DNA from: Mesorhizobium sp. GbtcB19
GTDB lineage: Bacteria; Pseudomonadota; Alphaproteobacteria; Rhizobiales; Rhizobiaceae
Direction of reading: 5' to 3'
Length of the DNA stretch: 64,000 nucleotides
NCBI RefSeq assembly: GCF_019091085.1
Contig: NZ_JAGXJY010000013.1
Coordinates: forward strand, 1 to 64,000
Made by a program: the position numbers and the translations under genes. Shown here piece by piece: positions 44,150-52,329 of this stretch. Numbering within the stretch: the first letter of the stretch is position 1; each line of letters begins with the position of its first letter. A model generated the notes under the pieces. The model was given only the letters and a program-made list of their open reading frames with translations. It searched no databases and had not been told where the DNA came from.

Positions 44150-44380
44150 GTGATCCGCTATCTTGCCCTCGCCTTCATCTTCTTCCAAGTCGCAACGACA
44201 ACCGCGTTGGCGACGCAGGTGGTTCTATTCGAGGGCGATGCCGCCGCGGTAGCTCTTGCCGAACCGCTCGCAAGTGGGGCACAGGCGCAGCCAAGCTTTC
44301 CACCTGCGGCCGGCAGGCTGGAGACGCGCGCGCCGGAACACTTGCTGATCCAAATCGATACCGGAAGACAATCCGACTGA
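44150..44380 (+). CDS. Possible small exported protein (76 aa)
   Basis: The frame from the GTG at 44150 encodes a good signal peptide (MIRYLALAFIFFQVATTTALA) and a short mature part ending HLLIQIDTGRQSD. The ribosome-binding site is weak (GAG). It lies before an inverted repeat at 44429-44462. The signal peptide is the main support. Confidence 0.4.
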   Translation: MIRYLALAFIFFQVATTTALATQVVLFEGDAAAVALAEPLASGAQAQPSFPPAAGRLETRAPEHLLIQIDTGRQSD

Positions 44381-44428
44381 CGGCGCGGGCGGCATAGCCG
44401 CCTCTGCCCTGCTCCGCCGTCCGCAATT

Positions 44429-44462
44429 GCGAAGGGGACCGAGCAAGCATCGACCCCTTCGC
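44429..44462 (+). terminator. Inverted repeat after the small exported ORF
   Basis: GCGAAGGGG and CCCCTTCGC pair around a 16-base loop. There is no T-run; it may be a weak terminator or an unknown structured element. Confidence 0.45.
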
Positions 44463-44587
44463 GCCTTCGCCAATCACCACCGGTCACACTTTGCTTGCCA
44501 CGTCACCGGTTTGACGTTGATCGCGGCTATTGTCTCAACCTATGCTGGCGTGAGCGGCGGGCTTGCGAACATCATAAGGTGCCTTCG

Positions 44588-45277
44588 ATGAAGCGATTGC
44601 TCTGCGCCGCCGGCCTCGCCTCGCTTTTCGCCATGCCCGCGGCCCATGCGGCAGCCGTCGACTGCGCGGCCGCCAAGACGCAAGCCGACCTCGCCACCTG
44701 CACGGCCACGGACGCTGCCGCGGCCGACGCGGCGCTCAACGCCGTCTACAAGGCGCTGGCGGGACGGCTCGCCGCCGCCGACCTCGGGCGCCTGCGCGAC
44801 GCGCAGCGCGCCTGGATTCCGTTCCGCGACAAGGAATGCGCCTTCCGCACCCAGCCCTATGCCGACGGCTCGGTGCATTCGAGCCTGGTCGAAGCCTGCA
44901 AGGCTGAGTTGACCAAGGCACGGCTGGCGCAGTTGCAGCACCAACTGCAATGTCCGGAAGGCGACCTCTCCTGCGTGCCGCAAACCGGCGCCGCCGCGCC
45001 TGCGACGACCAAAGCCGCGCCTGCCACGGCCAAGGCCGCGCCTGTGGTCTCCGCCCCGGCCCAGGCAAGCAAGAACGACACCAGGCCATGCGTGCAATCC
45101 GCCGGCAAGGCGAAGTCGGATCAGTATGTCTCGCAATGCGTCCAGGTGTCGCCGGCGACCAATCCGCCCTGCAACGGGCAGAATGCCTGCAGCATGATGA
45201 TCGAGGAGATCAAGCGCGGCTGCGCCATGATCGGCAACGACAACCCGCCGGCCTTCTGTTCCGCCTACAAGGACTGA
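44588..45277 (+). CDS. Exported LprI-like (DUF1311) protein
   Basis: The 229-residue protein has a signal peptide (residues 1-20, LCAAGLASLFAMPAAHA) and then the LprI N-terminal domain: DCAAAKTQADLATCTATDA ... LRDAQRAWIPFRDKECAF, with paired cysteines. LprI domains were described as lysozyme inhibitors. A Pro/Ala/Lys linker (about 140-165) leads to a small C-terminal cysteine-containing domain (CVQVSPATNPPCNGQNACS). The ATG at 44588 is preferred because the frame upstream lacks a good site. Confidence 0.8.
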   Translation: MKRLLCAAGLASLFAMPAAHAAAVDCAAAKTQADLATCTATDAAAADAALNAVYKALAGRLAAADLGRLRDAQRAWIPFRDKECAFRTQPYADGSVHSSLVEACKAELTKARLAQLQHQLQCPEGDLSCVPQTGAAAPATTKAAPATAKAAPVVSAPAQASKNDTRPCVQSAGKAKSDQYVSQCVQVSPATNPPCNGQNACSMMIEEIKRGCAMIGNDNPPAFCSAYKD

Positions 45278-45563
45278 GCGGCGCGGATCGCCCGTCGTCA
45301 GCGATCAACATCCCCACGCGAAAGATGAACCCGGCGCGAGAAGACAACCGCAAGTTCGCCTTGTGCTCAATATTGATGCAGCAAGTGACGATGTCACCAA
45401 AAAAGGACATCATGTCTATCGGGCCAAGCGTGATGCTTGGCAAAAATTGATTTCAGTTTTTCTCTTAAACCTGCGAGCTTGCAGATGCGCCGTGAGTCGT
45501 GAGTGGGCGCCAACGATAACTTGGGCCCAAGCAACTTGGCCCTTGGCATGTCAGGAGCTCACG
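45278..45563. other. Intergenic stretch with a perfect 12-bp palindrome
   Basis: CTTGGGCCCAAG at 45520-45531 is perfectly palindromic and is followed by a related CTTGGCCCTTGG. No gene is supported. It may bind the regulator of the next small gene. Confidence 0.5.
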
Positions 45564-45764
45564 ATGGACGGGGCGGCCAACGACCTACGCACGCTGAGAT
45601 ATGTCGCGGAGATCACGCGCAAGCTGGCGAAAATGCTTTCGCGCACGCGCTACCAGATGCTCGCCTATCTCCTTGAAATGACGGCGGTCGAGGCGGAGAG
45701 CCTGGCGGACGAACAGGACCCCAAGCACGCACGGCCGGGCAAGCCGCCTCAGGCCCGAGGCTGA
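45564..45764 (+). CDS. Small helical protein (66 aa)
   Basis: CAGGAG stands before the ATG. The product reads LRYVAEITRKLAKMLSRTRY and QMLAYLLEMTAVEAESLADE, so a helical soluble protein with a basic proline-rich tail. It resembles short Rhizobiales proteins of unknown function. It is followed by a type A repeat. Confidence 0.6.
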   Translation: MDGAANDLRTLRYVAEITRKLAKMLSRTRYQMLAYLLEMTAVEAESLADEQDPKHARPGKPPQARG

Positions 45765-45772
45765 CGGCTCGA

Positions 45773-45896
45773 GTGTTTCACCGTTTCACGGAAACGGAGA
45801 ATGCTCTATCTCCTTGTTTTGACGCAATTCCGGACGGAAGGGCTACGGCGAAGTCGCCGAGCCTAACCGCTCACACTTTTCCTGGAATTGCTCTAG
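45773..45896 (+). repeat. Dispersed repeat type A, long form
   Basis: Starts TTCACCGTTTCACGGAAACG, contains the inner GGCTACGGCGAAGTCGCCGA hairpin and ends CACTTTTCCTGGAATTGCTC. It is the closest relative of 10454-10579. Its end overlaps the last codons of the gene at 45871-46176. Confidence 0.85.
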
Positions 45897-46176
45897 CCGT
45901 AAGGCCATCCAGAATGGCCAGGCAGTTCAGCCTGTGCATCTCGATGGCCGGCGAAGCGTCGCATTCGACGATGGCGCGCTCGAAACGGTCGAGCGCGTCG
46001 AGCGCGGCAAGCAGGTCGCCGGACGGCCTGCCCCGCGAAAACAGAACACGCCGCGCCTTGACGCCGCCAGCCGCGTCCACCGAGTACTGGGCGGCTACTC
46101 CCCGGCGCAGCGCGCCGAGGGCAGCCTGATGGTCGCGCCATGGCGTTGGCGCGACATCATCCGTTGTGGGCAGCAT
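45871..46176 (-). CDS. Hypothetical protein downstream of mucR (101 aa)
   Basis: The 101-residue protein starts only 3 bases after the mucR stop, so it is likely co-transcribed. It is helical (LAALDALDRFERAIVECDAS) with one cysteine pair and no signal peptide. Its last eight residues (ARAIPGKV) come from the type A repeat, so the repeat insertion seems to have replaced the original end of the gene. Confidence 0.6.
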   Translation of the reverse strand: MLPTTDDVAPTPWRDHQAALGALRRGVAAQYSVDAAGGVKARRVLFSRGRPSGDLLAALDALDRFERAIVECDASPAIEMHRLNCLAILDGLTARAIPGKV

Positions 46177-46179
46177 GCC

Positions 46180-46632
46180 TCAGGCCTTGGCCTTGCGCTT
46201 GCCTTTGCCCGCGTCGCCGGCGGCCGGCTTGCGGCCGAGGCCGGACGATTTGGCCAGCGCCGAGCGGGTGGCCGAATAGCTCGGCGCCACCATCGGATAG
46301 TCGGCAGGCAGGCCCCATTTGGCGCGGTATTCGTCCGGCGTCAGACCATGGTCGGTCGAGAGGTGGCGCTTCAACGACTTGAATTTCTTTCCGTCCTCCA
46401 GACAGACGATGTGGTCGGGGAAGACAGAGCGCTTCGGATTGACGGCGGGCGTCAGCGCCACCGCCTCCTTGACCACGCTGCCGCCGGCGAGCTTGCGCAC
46501 CGATGCGCTGACGCTGGCGATCAGATCAGGCAGGCCGGAGGCCGGGAGCGGATTGTTGCCGACATAAGCCGAGACAATGTCGGCGGTCAGCTCGATTGCA
46601 GTCTTGTCGTCGATGTTGGACAATTTTTTCAC
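46180..46632 (-). CDS. mucR: MucR/Ros-family zinc-finger transcriptional regulator
   Basis: The 150-residue protein has the Ros/MucR domain: IVCLEDGKKFKSLKRHLSTDHGLTPDEYRAKWGLPADYPMV (quoted as CLEDGKKFKSLKRHL and DEYRAKWGLPADYPM). In rhizobia it controls exopolysaccharide, motility and symbiosis genes. The first zinc ligand position is not a cysteine, as in other MucR-type and Mesorhizobium Ml proteins, so zinc may be bound atypically or not at all. MucR paralogues are common; this is one of them. Confidence 0.88.
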   Translation of the reverse strand: MKKLSNIDDKTAIELTADIVSAYVGNNPLPASGLPDLIASVSASVRKLAGGSVVKEAVALTPAVNPKRSVFPDHIVCLEDGKKFKSLKRHLSTDHGLTPDEYRAKWGLPADYPMVAPSYSATRSALAKSSGLGRKPAAGDAGKGKRKAKA

Positions 46633-46978
46633 CTTCTGCTGGCCCTCAAATCGCCAGCTCTTTTTTAAGACTTTCGTCGGTGTATCGAATTGGACCTGTC
46701 CCCCAACGGACCGCCCATAGTCAGTAAAGCTACCAGACTCAATACAGGATGATGTTTCTACGCGGACTGCAAACGCGCAAGTTAGGAATTCTAATAGCTA
46801 TAACAAACGCTTTATAACACAGGCGATCCGCCTGGACGCGTAAAAGGCGCTATAGCACTTCGATCTAACGCGGAAGTTGCTGAAAAATCGAAGTTCAGGC
46901 CAAGTTCCGGCACCGCAACGATAATCCGCCGGCCGGATAATCGACCATGCGCGATTCGGCGGTGCCATGGCAAATCGC
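46633..46978. other. mucR upstream region, AT-rich
   Basis: No gene supported. It is richer in A and T than its surroundings (for example TAGCTATAACAAACGCTTTA near 46794), as is usual for MucR-bound promoters, which are autoregulated. The right half holds the 3' flank of the convergent-side small protein gene. Confidence 0.5.
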
Positions 46979-47200
46979 TCATTTGGCTGCGGCAGCGCGC
47001 GCAGTATCCGCCGTCGGCTTGTCGGCCAGGATTTCCAGCACGCGCTTCCAGCGCGCGCAGCGGCCGAAATCCTTCTGCTCGATGGCCTTTTCCGCCTTCA
47101 TGGCCGCATAGAGCGGCGCCTCCGCGCCAAACTCCCTGACCAGCCAGTGCGCCTCCTGCCTGGCGCGGCGTTCGTCTTCGTCAACGACCATTTTGTACAT
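46979..47200 (-). CDS. Small helical protein downstream of the DMT exporter (73 aa)
   Basis: The frame starts with the ATG at 47200 (MYKMVVDEDERRARQ) or the ATG at 47191 and encodes a mostly helical, lysine/alanine-rich protein. It overlaps the end of the exporter gene, so it should be translated by coupling. Family not recognised; the wording resembles short DUF-type Rhizobiales proteins. Confidence 0.65.
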   Translation of the reverse strand: MYKMVVDEDERRARQEAHWLVREFGAEAPLYAAMKAEKAIEQKDFGRCARWKRVLEILADKPTADTARAAAAK

Positions 47201-48326
47201 CTTTCGTGGTCTCCGTACCTTCGATGCCGACCGCAAGGCAGCTGCCGATGACGAGGACGGCGCCAGCAATCGCCGTCATCGACAGGCTTTCGCCCGACAG
47301 GGTCAGCAGAAACGTAGAAGCGATCGGCGTCAGATAGGCGACGACCGCTATCCGGCCCCCGTGATCGAGCTTCGCAGCGCGCGACCAGAAATAATAACCG
47401 AGCCCCATCGGGCCGGCGCCGAGATAGAGGCCGAGCAGAAGGTGCGCGCCGGTCGGGCGCACGATGCCGTCATGCAGGCACCAGGCAAAGGTCAGCGCCA
47501 CGCCGATCAGCGCCGAGGGCAAAAGCAGGCGCTCCGGCGACACGGCAAGACGACCGACGGCGAGCGAGTAGAAGGCCATGCAGAGCGCCGAGCCGAAAGC
47601 GGCAAGGTAGCCGCCGAGGCTGCCGCCTTCGAACCAGGCCCTGTTGAACCAAAAATGGGCGCGGCCGCCGGAAACGACCAGCGCCACGCCGACGAAACCG
47701 ACAGCCGCTGCCAGCCCGAGCAGCAGCGGACGGCGCGGACGGCCGACCAGGATAACCGCCGCGGCGATCATCAGCGGCCAAGTATAGGCGACGAGGTTCG
47801 CCTCGATGACCGGCATCGAGGCGAAGCCGATATATTGCAGCACCATGGTGCCGACCAGTCCCAGGAAACCCACGGCGTAGGCGGCGAGCGAGACCCTTTC
47901 CTTCTCCCCTTGTGGGGTCCGAAGGACGGGGCGAGACCCGTCGCTCGCCCCCGGGTGGTGGCCGAGCGAAGCTCGGTCGGATGAGGGGTGTTCCAGGGAA
48001 TGCAAACGTCTCACTTCGCTGGAGCACCCCTCATCCGCCTCGGCGCTGCGCGCCGATCCACCTTCCCCCACAAGGGGGGAAGGAGAAGTGCTCGTCAGCC
48101 GGATCAGCGCAAAGACCATGGCCGCGCCGCAGAATTGCAGGAACTGCACTTGCGACACCGGATAGACGGCCAGCAACGTCTTGCCGACCAGGGCGTTGGT
48201 TGCCCACAGCGCCACGGCGCCGAGGGCGAAGGCCAGCGCGGCCCCGGGGGCGGCGCTGGAGCGGCTTTGATTTTCCGGCGCGAGGCTCAGCGGCGCTGAA
48301 GGCTGCTCGACCGGGTCATGGCTCAT
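47181..48326 (-). CDS. DMT-superfamily exporter (EamA-like) with an in-frame repeat insertion
   Basis: The 381-residue protein has the EamA pattern of ten short membrane helices (SLAAYAVGFLGLVGTMVLQY, GAHLLLGLYLGAGPMGLGYY). The usual length is about 300 residues. Residues about 80-144 are not membrane-like; they are the translation of a type C palindromic repeat (EGGSARSAEADEGCSSEVRR ...), inserted in a loop between helices 2 and 3. The frame is kept (195 bases = 65 codons). The start ATG overlaps the oxygenase stop (TAATG). Likely an amino-acid or metabolite exporter. Confidence 0.85.
   Translation of the reverse strand: MSHDPVEQPSAPLSLAPENQSRSSAAPGAALAFALGAVALWATNALVGKTLLAVYPVSQVQFLQFCGAAMVFALIRLTSTSPSPLVGEGGSARSAEADEGCSSEVRRLHSLEHPSSDRASLGHHPGASDGSRPVLRTPQGEKERVSLAAYAVGFLGLVGTMVLQYIGFASMPVIEANLVAYTWPLMIAAAVILVGRPRRPLLLGLAAAVGFVGVALVVSGGRAHFWFNRAWFEGGSLGGYLAAFGSALCMAFYSLAVGRLAVSPERLLLPSALIGVALTFAWCLHDGIVRPTGAHLLLGLYLGAGPMGLGYYFWSRAAKLDHGGRIAVVAYLTPIASTFLLTLSGESLSMTAIAGAVLVIGSCLAVGIEGTETTKDVQNGR
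47895..48089. repeat. Palindromic repeat type C inside the DMT exporter gene
   Basis: CTTCTCCCCTTGTGGGGTCC ... GATGAGGGGTGTTCCAGGGA ... CTGGAGCACCCCTCATCCGC ... CTTCCCCCACAAGGGGGGAA matches the intergenic copy at 41972-42126 in layout and most of its sequence. It has an extra inner block (CTCGCCCCCGGGTGGTGGCC) that the other lacks. It contains no stop codon in the exporter frame. Confidence 0.85.
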
Positions 48327-49159
48327 TACCACGACTCCCTCGCCCCGCCGGGAACCGCCTCCGCGGTCGGCTGCGGCACGGGATGCTCTTCGGCATGGCG
48401 GCGGTAGGCGGGCAGCTGGTTGGTCCACACATCCTCGGCCAACTCGTTCACCCAGGCGCGGTCCTGGTCGTTGTCGGCGGCGAGGTAGAACATGCGGTTG
48501 TCGTCGACATAGGGCTTGGTCGCCGAGCGCTGGTTGAGCACCAGCGTGACGCGCTCGCCGAGCTGGATCGGCGCCGTGCGATGGAGCACGCCGAGGAACT
48601 GGCCGAGCGTGGCGTAGTTCATCTTGTGGTCGATGCGCATGATCTTGTTGCGCGGCAGGTCGCGGCCGGATTCCAGGATCGAGCGGCCCGTCTCGGAATC
48701 GTCGCAATAGATTTCCAGATGGCCGCCGATGAGCGGGTCGCTGATCGACAGCGGGATGAGCTCGGTCACCGGAACGCCATCGCAATGCCATTCGACCGCG
48801 CCGTCTTTTGGGTTCATGAAGGTGACGGTCGAGCCGACGATCGACAGCGGATACGGCTCGAGCTTGGTTCCCATCATGTCCGACAGCGCTTCCAGGCGCA
48901 GCTTGTCGTGCAAAAGCTCCTTGATCTCCGGAATAAAGCGGTCGGCGCCGGTGATGAAGGTGAGGTCGAGATGCTTGTGCACGGCGTGGCTGGCCTTCAG
49001 TTTCAGAGCAGCTTCCTCGATGGCGGCAAGCAGCGCGGGGTCATAACCGTGACGATACTGGGCGACACCGAAGGTCGACACTTTCCAGGCGGTCTCATGA
49101 CCAATGATGGCCTCGCGGCTCATTGCGCAACGCAGTTCGGGAATTGTATGGGCGTTCAT
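48326..49159 (-). CDS. Fe(II)/2-oxoglutarate-dependent-type dioxygenase
   Basis: The 277-residue protein has the facial triad of the cupin-type dioxygenases: H125-x-D127 in VEWHCDGVP and H193 in VLHRTAPIQLGERVTLVLNQ, with Arg203 ten residues later to bind 2-oxoglutarate. GGAGAAA precedes the ATG. It is the first gene of an operon with the DMT exporter and is divergent from a LysR gene. It might hydroxylate an amino acid that the exporter then handles; the family's substrate is not decidable. Confidence 0.75.
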   Translation of the reverse strand: MNAHTIPELRCAMSREAIIGHETAWKVSTFGVAQYRHGYDPALLAAIEEAALKLKASHAVHKHLDLTFITGADRFIPEIKELLHDKLRLEALSDMMGTKLEPYPLSIVGSTVTFMNPKDGAVEWHCDGVPVTELIPLSISDPLIGGHLEIYCDDSETGRSILESGRDLPRNKIMRIDHKMNYATLGQFLGVLHRTAPIQLGERVTLVLNQRSATKPYVDDNRMFYLAADNDQDRAWVNELAEDVWTNQLPAYRRHAEEHPVPQPTAEAVPGGARESW

Positions 49160-49272
49160 TCTATTTTCTCCAAGGTGGGGGCAACACTTGGTTAACAGTC
49201 ATTTAAACGCCTACCCCTGTAAATTTAGGAATGCTGGTGGTAGCGTAAGCCCAGCTTAAGGTCGAAACCCCC

Positions 49273-50241
49273 GTGCGTCTGCTCAGTCAGGTCAACCTCA
49301 ACTCGCTGAAAATCGTGGAGAGCGCCGCGAGGCACAGGAATTTCACGCGCGCCGGCGAAGAGCAGTTTATCACCGCTTCCGCCGTCAGCCAGCGGGTGAA
49401 AAGCCTGGAGGATCAACTGCGCTTCAAGATCTTCGAGCGCGGCGGCAATGCGGTGTCGCTGACGCCGGAGGGCGAGACCTATGTGGCGCGCGTGCGCGAG
49501 GCGTTGGAGCGGATCGTGGCGGCCAGCATGGAGGCAACCGGCCAGTCGCAGGCGCATGTGCTTCGGATCTGCGTTTTGCCGACCTTCGCGGCGCGCTGGC
49601 TGTTTCCCAGGATGTCGTCCTTCCAGCGGCATTATCCCGACATCGAGATGCGGGTGTCGACCTCCTACGCCACGCATGAATTCGCGACCTCGGAATATGA
49701 TCTCGAGATCCGCTATGGCGACGGCAATTTCCCCGGCCTCAACTCGGAGCTGCTGTTCAAGGAAGACCTGACGCCGGTGTGCAGCCGCAAGCTGTTTTAC
49801 GAGGTGCTCGGCGACAAGCCGCTGTCGAAGGTGACGCCGGACGACCTGCGCTATTTCACGCTGCTGCACTCCGAAACCTGCACCCAGAACTGGCAGTCGT
49901 GGCTGGGCTTTGCCGGGGCGAGCTTCGTGCTTGGGGAGAGCAGGAGCGTCTATTTCGATTCCTGCATGATGGCCTACGAAGCGGCCAATGCCGGCATGGG
50001 CTTTGCCGTCGCCAACCGCGCCTATATGGCCAGCGACATCCGTGCCGAACGGCTGGTGGCCCCCTTCGCGGTCCACCACCCCAACACCGCCGGCTGGTAT
50101 TTCGTCAGCCCGCTCAAAGCGCTCGGCGCCCGCAAGGTGGAGCTGTTCAAACAGTGGATCATGGCCGAAGCGGCGCTGACACAACGCCAGCTCGACCTTG
50201 AGATCGCCAATGTACCGGTGAGGCGCTCGGCGCTGGCGTGA
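49273..50241 (+). CDS. LysR-family regulator (GcvA-like)
   Basis: The 322-residue protein has an HTH near residues 18-50 (FTRAGEEQFITASAVSQRVK) and a long LysR effector domain. The start is a GTG at 49273. It is divergent from the dioxygenase-exporter operon with 113 bases between starts, so it is the likely regulator of that operon. Confidence 0.9.
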   Translation: MRLLSQVNLNSLKIVESAARHRNFTRAGEEQFITASAVSQRVKSLEDQLRFKIFERGGNAVSLTPEGETYVARVREALERIVAASMEATGQSQAHVLRICVLPTFAARWLFPRMSSFQRHYPDIEMRVSTSYATHEFATSEYDLEIRYGDGNFPGLNSELLFKEDLTPVCSRKLFYEVLGDKPLSKVTPDDLRYFTLLHSETCTQNWQSWLGFAGASFVLGESRSVYFDSCMMAYEAANAGMGFAVANRAYMASDIRAERLVAPFAVHHPNTAGWYFVSPLKALGARKVELFKQWIMAEAALTQRQLDLEIANVPVRRSALA

Positions 50242-50244
50242 GGG

Positions 50245-50469
50245 TCACTCCTTGACGAATGCCCTATGAAATGAATCCAGGATCGGTCGCAGGCGATATT
50301 CAGCGAAAGTGCGGTCGCCACCGGAATATAGTTTTGCGCGAGTCCTTTTAATCAGCCGGTATTCGTGACCTTGCGTGTCAGCCACCCAATCCCCTGACGT
50401 CGTCGACGTCAATGGTGTATTTGGATAGAAATCCGGCCACCGCTTCGCAGCTTTTGCCATAGTCGCCAA
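50245..50469 (-). CDS. Possible separate or frameshifted C-terminal part (74 aa)
   Basis: The frame DWVADTQGHEYRLIKRTRAK and then FAEYRLRPILDSFHRAFVKE is protein-like, although the first 30 codons are shared in another frame with the end of the gene at 50378-51058. Either a frameshift has split one gene, or this is a translationally coupled partner. Family unknown. Confidence 0.35.
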   Translation of the reverse strand: MATMAKAAKRWPDFYPNTPLTSTTSGDWVADTQGHEYRLIKRTRAKLYSGGDRTFAEYRLRPILDSFHRAFVKE

Positions 50470-51058
50470 AATAATTCGCTTTCGGCATATTAATTTTGAC
50501 GCTCCATCCTTTATAATGCATATAAACCATGCAACGCCGCTCTAACTTATCATTTACGTCACATGCTCTAAATTTTAGCTTCTTTGTCCCAAAAAACTCA
50601 TCTATCTCGTCGTCTCGTATACATTTATATGTTTTTGAAAATTTGTAACCAACAATACTATTCCGTAGGCTAACATAGAAACCTCTAGTGGCATTGTCTC
50701 GTGGCTCAGAAAAAACAGATGGAGAGAAATCCCCATTTTGGTCTATTGTTGCAGCTATGTCGACAAAATAAGGCTGGTGACTTGTACCACCTATATTGCC
50801 GTTGTCGCCAAGCTCAGACCAAATAAAAGCCCTCGGCATTTTTAGATGCCACTCGTTCAGGGGCGCCGATGGAATATCATCGCTGCGTCTGTCATATTTT
50901 AGGACAACGTCGTATGGCTGCATACTTCTCGAAGGAGACGCCGCGGAACCAGGCAGGATCGAATGTGACAATCTGACAAACCCTCTCACCACCCAGCCGC
51001 CAAGGCCAAGCAGCGCCACTAGTCCAACCATGACCAGCAAGATAGCGGATCTCTTCAT
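50378..51058 (-). CDS. Membrane-anchored protein of unknown function, AT-rich gene
   Basis: The 226-residue protein starts with a membrane anchor (AILLVMVGLVALLGLGGWVV) followed by an exported domain with four cysteines (YKCIRDDE, FRACDVN, RRCMVYMH, KSCEAVA). Base composition is visibly lower in GC than the neighbours, suggesting recent acquisition. The ribosome-binding site is weak. The pattern of an anchored, cysteine-paired domain in an AT-rich patch would fit an immunity or inhibitor protein, but no family is recognised. Confidence 0.6.
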   Translation of the reverse strand: MKRSAILLVMVGLVALLGLGGWVVRGFVRLSHSILPGSAASPSRSMQPYDVVLKYDRRSDDIPSAPLNEWHLKMPRAFIWSELGDNGNIGGTSHQPYFVDIAATIDQNGDFSPSVFSEPRDNATRGFYVSLRNSIVGYKFSKTYKCIRDDEIDEFFGTKKLKFRACDVNDKLERRCMVYMHYKGWSVKINMPKANYFGDYGKSCEAVAGFLSKYTIDVDDVRGLGG

Positions 51059-51405
51059 GGATGAGTTGCCCAGGCCTCTATAGACATATGAAACCAGTCA
51101 CAAGAATTCCGGAGTAGCTCTCCGTTAATATTAGACAATTCTTACGATAGCGTTCAATTATCGCATGATCGCTTTTATACTTTAGATGGCAATAGTCGTA
51201 TGCGGCGGGTGGTGAAATATTTCGGCCGGCGGTCTTTACCTTTTTAGACTTGTTTTCGGCAAGCCGTGTCGAATGCGACCCGATGCACTCGGCGCGCGCA
51301 CCGGAAATGTTGATGCAGCGGCGGCGCCGACGAAGTGCGCCCTGTGGAGATGGCCGGCGCCCCATGCGGCGCGCCGCGATGGTTTGAGGGGCATTGGATT
51401 GCCGG
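51059..51405. other. AT-rich gap, no supported gene
   Basis: The left half is as AT-rich as the gene before it; the right half is normal. A minus-strand open frame exists (51078-51365) but has neither start site nor protein-like composition. Confidence 0.4.
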
Positions 51406-51948
51406 CTACCAACGTTCCCGCGTGTTCTCCTCTATGCCTCTGGCCTCCAATATCCGGCCGCTGGCATCGATTGCTACTTCACGGAAATAATATCTCGGCT
51501 TCGGCGGACTTTCGATGAGATAGCTCATCTGTACCAGTGAGACGCCGCCTTCGTAGAGGCGCGCCGGAAACTCCAGCCATTGGTGGTTGGAACGCCTGAC
51601 GACACAGCAACCGGGGTTGCTTGCTATCAGTTCGCCAGCGGAGGTGTAAGTGATCGACCCAAGGTTCCATTTCGCAGCGTCGGTTGCCGCAATCGAAATC
51701 AACTGACGGTCGCTGATCCGTTCCTGAAAATTGTAGGCGACCGTCCATGCGACCAGCACAGCGATGGCGAGCTACGCAACAACGAGCGTAGTGGCAAGAA
51801 CCTTCTGCATCTTTTCTCCGAGGATGTACGGATCCTCCCGACAATAGGACCCGCCATAGGTGAAGCAACAGGGCAACACCTTGCAGATTTTCGCCATTTT
51901 CTCCGGCGATTTCCTGGAGTTGTCCACCAATGCCTCGAGCCGTTCCAT
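51406..51948 (-). pseudogene. Membrane protein gene interrupted by an in-frame TAG
   Basis: The frame from the ATG at 51948 (MERLEALVDNSRKSPEKMAK ...) runs into a TAG at 51772-51774 in the middle of a membrane segment: TTLVVA, stop, LAIAVLVAWTVAYNF. After the stop the same frame continues 117 codons as a plausible domain to 51406. GGAGAAAAG stands before an internal ATG at 51810. Either a nonsense mutation (CAG/TGG/GAG to TAG) or a sequencing error. Confidence 0.6.
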
Positions 51949-52082
51949 GACGCAGCGGCAAGACTCAGCTATGGTTTGTTTTGCGGCGGGCCTGATTTTC
52001 CCGCTTGGCCGGCGCTATCGAGCTTCCTCCCAAGCAGCGCCGGCCTTCTTCGTTCAGCCCGACAATAATTGCGGCCCGACCT

Positions 52083-52256
52083 CTATTGCTTTGGCGGCGT
52101 GCCTGGCTGATCGCCGCCGGTGGTCGATTTCGGCACCGGATTCTTGTCGATCTGCGGGTTCTGGTCAGCGGGCGCCTTGGTCGGAGGGATGCTGTTGTCG
52201 CAGGCGGCGAGCGCGAGCCCCGCCGCAAGAGCCAGCAGTACAGGAAGCTTCATCAT
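52083..52256 (-). CDS. Small lipoprotein (57 aa)
   Basis: The frame starts with MMKLPVLLALAAGLALAAC, a lipoprotein signal with the lipobox LAAC, and continues as a short proline-, lysine- and asparagine-rich tail (DNSIPPTKAPADQNPQIDKN). GAGGAGG stands eight bases before the ATG. It is probably an outer-membrane-anchored peptide of unknown function. Confidence 0.8.
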   Translation of the reverse strand: MMKLPVLLALAAGLALAACDNSIPPTKAPADQNPQIDKNPVPKSTTGGDQPGTPPKQ

Positions 52257-52329
52257 CGTGACGACCTCCTCTCGTTCGCCCCTTCTTCATCAAAGGCAAC
52301 GAGGCGCGGGCGGTTTGGTTGCCTGGGCG

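Noticed and set aside
47895..48089. Frameshift or pseudogene in the DMT exporter
   Set aside because: The inserted repeat keeps the frame and both flanks are intact membrane-protein sequence.
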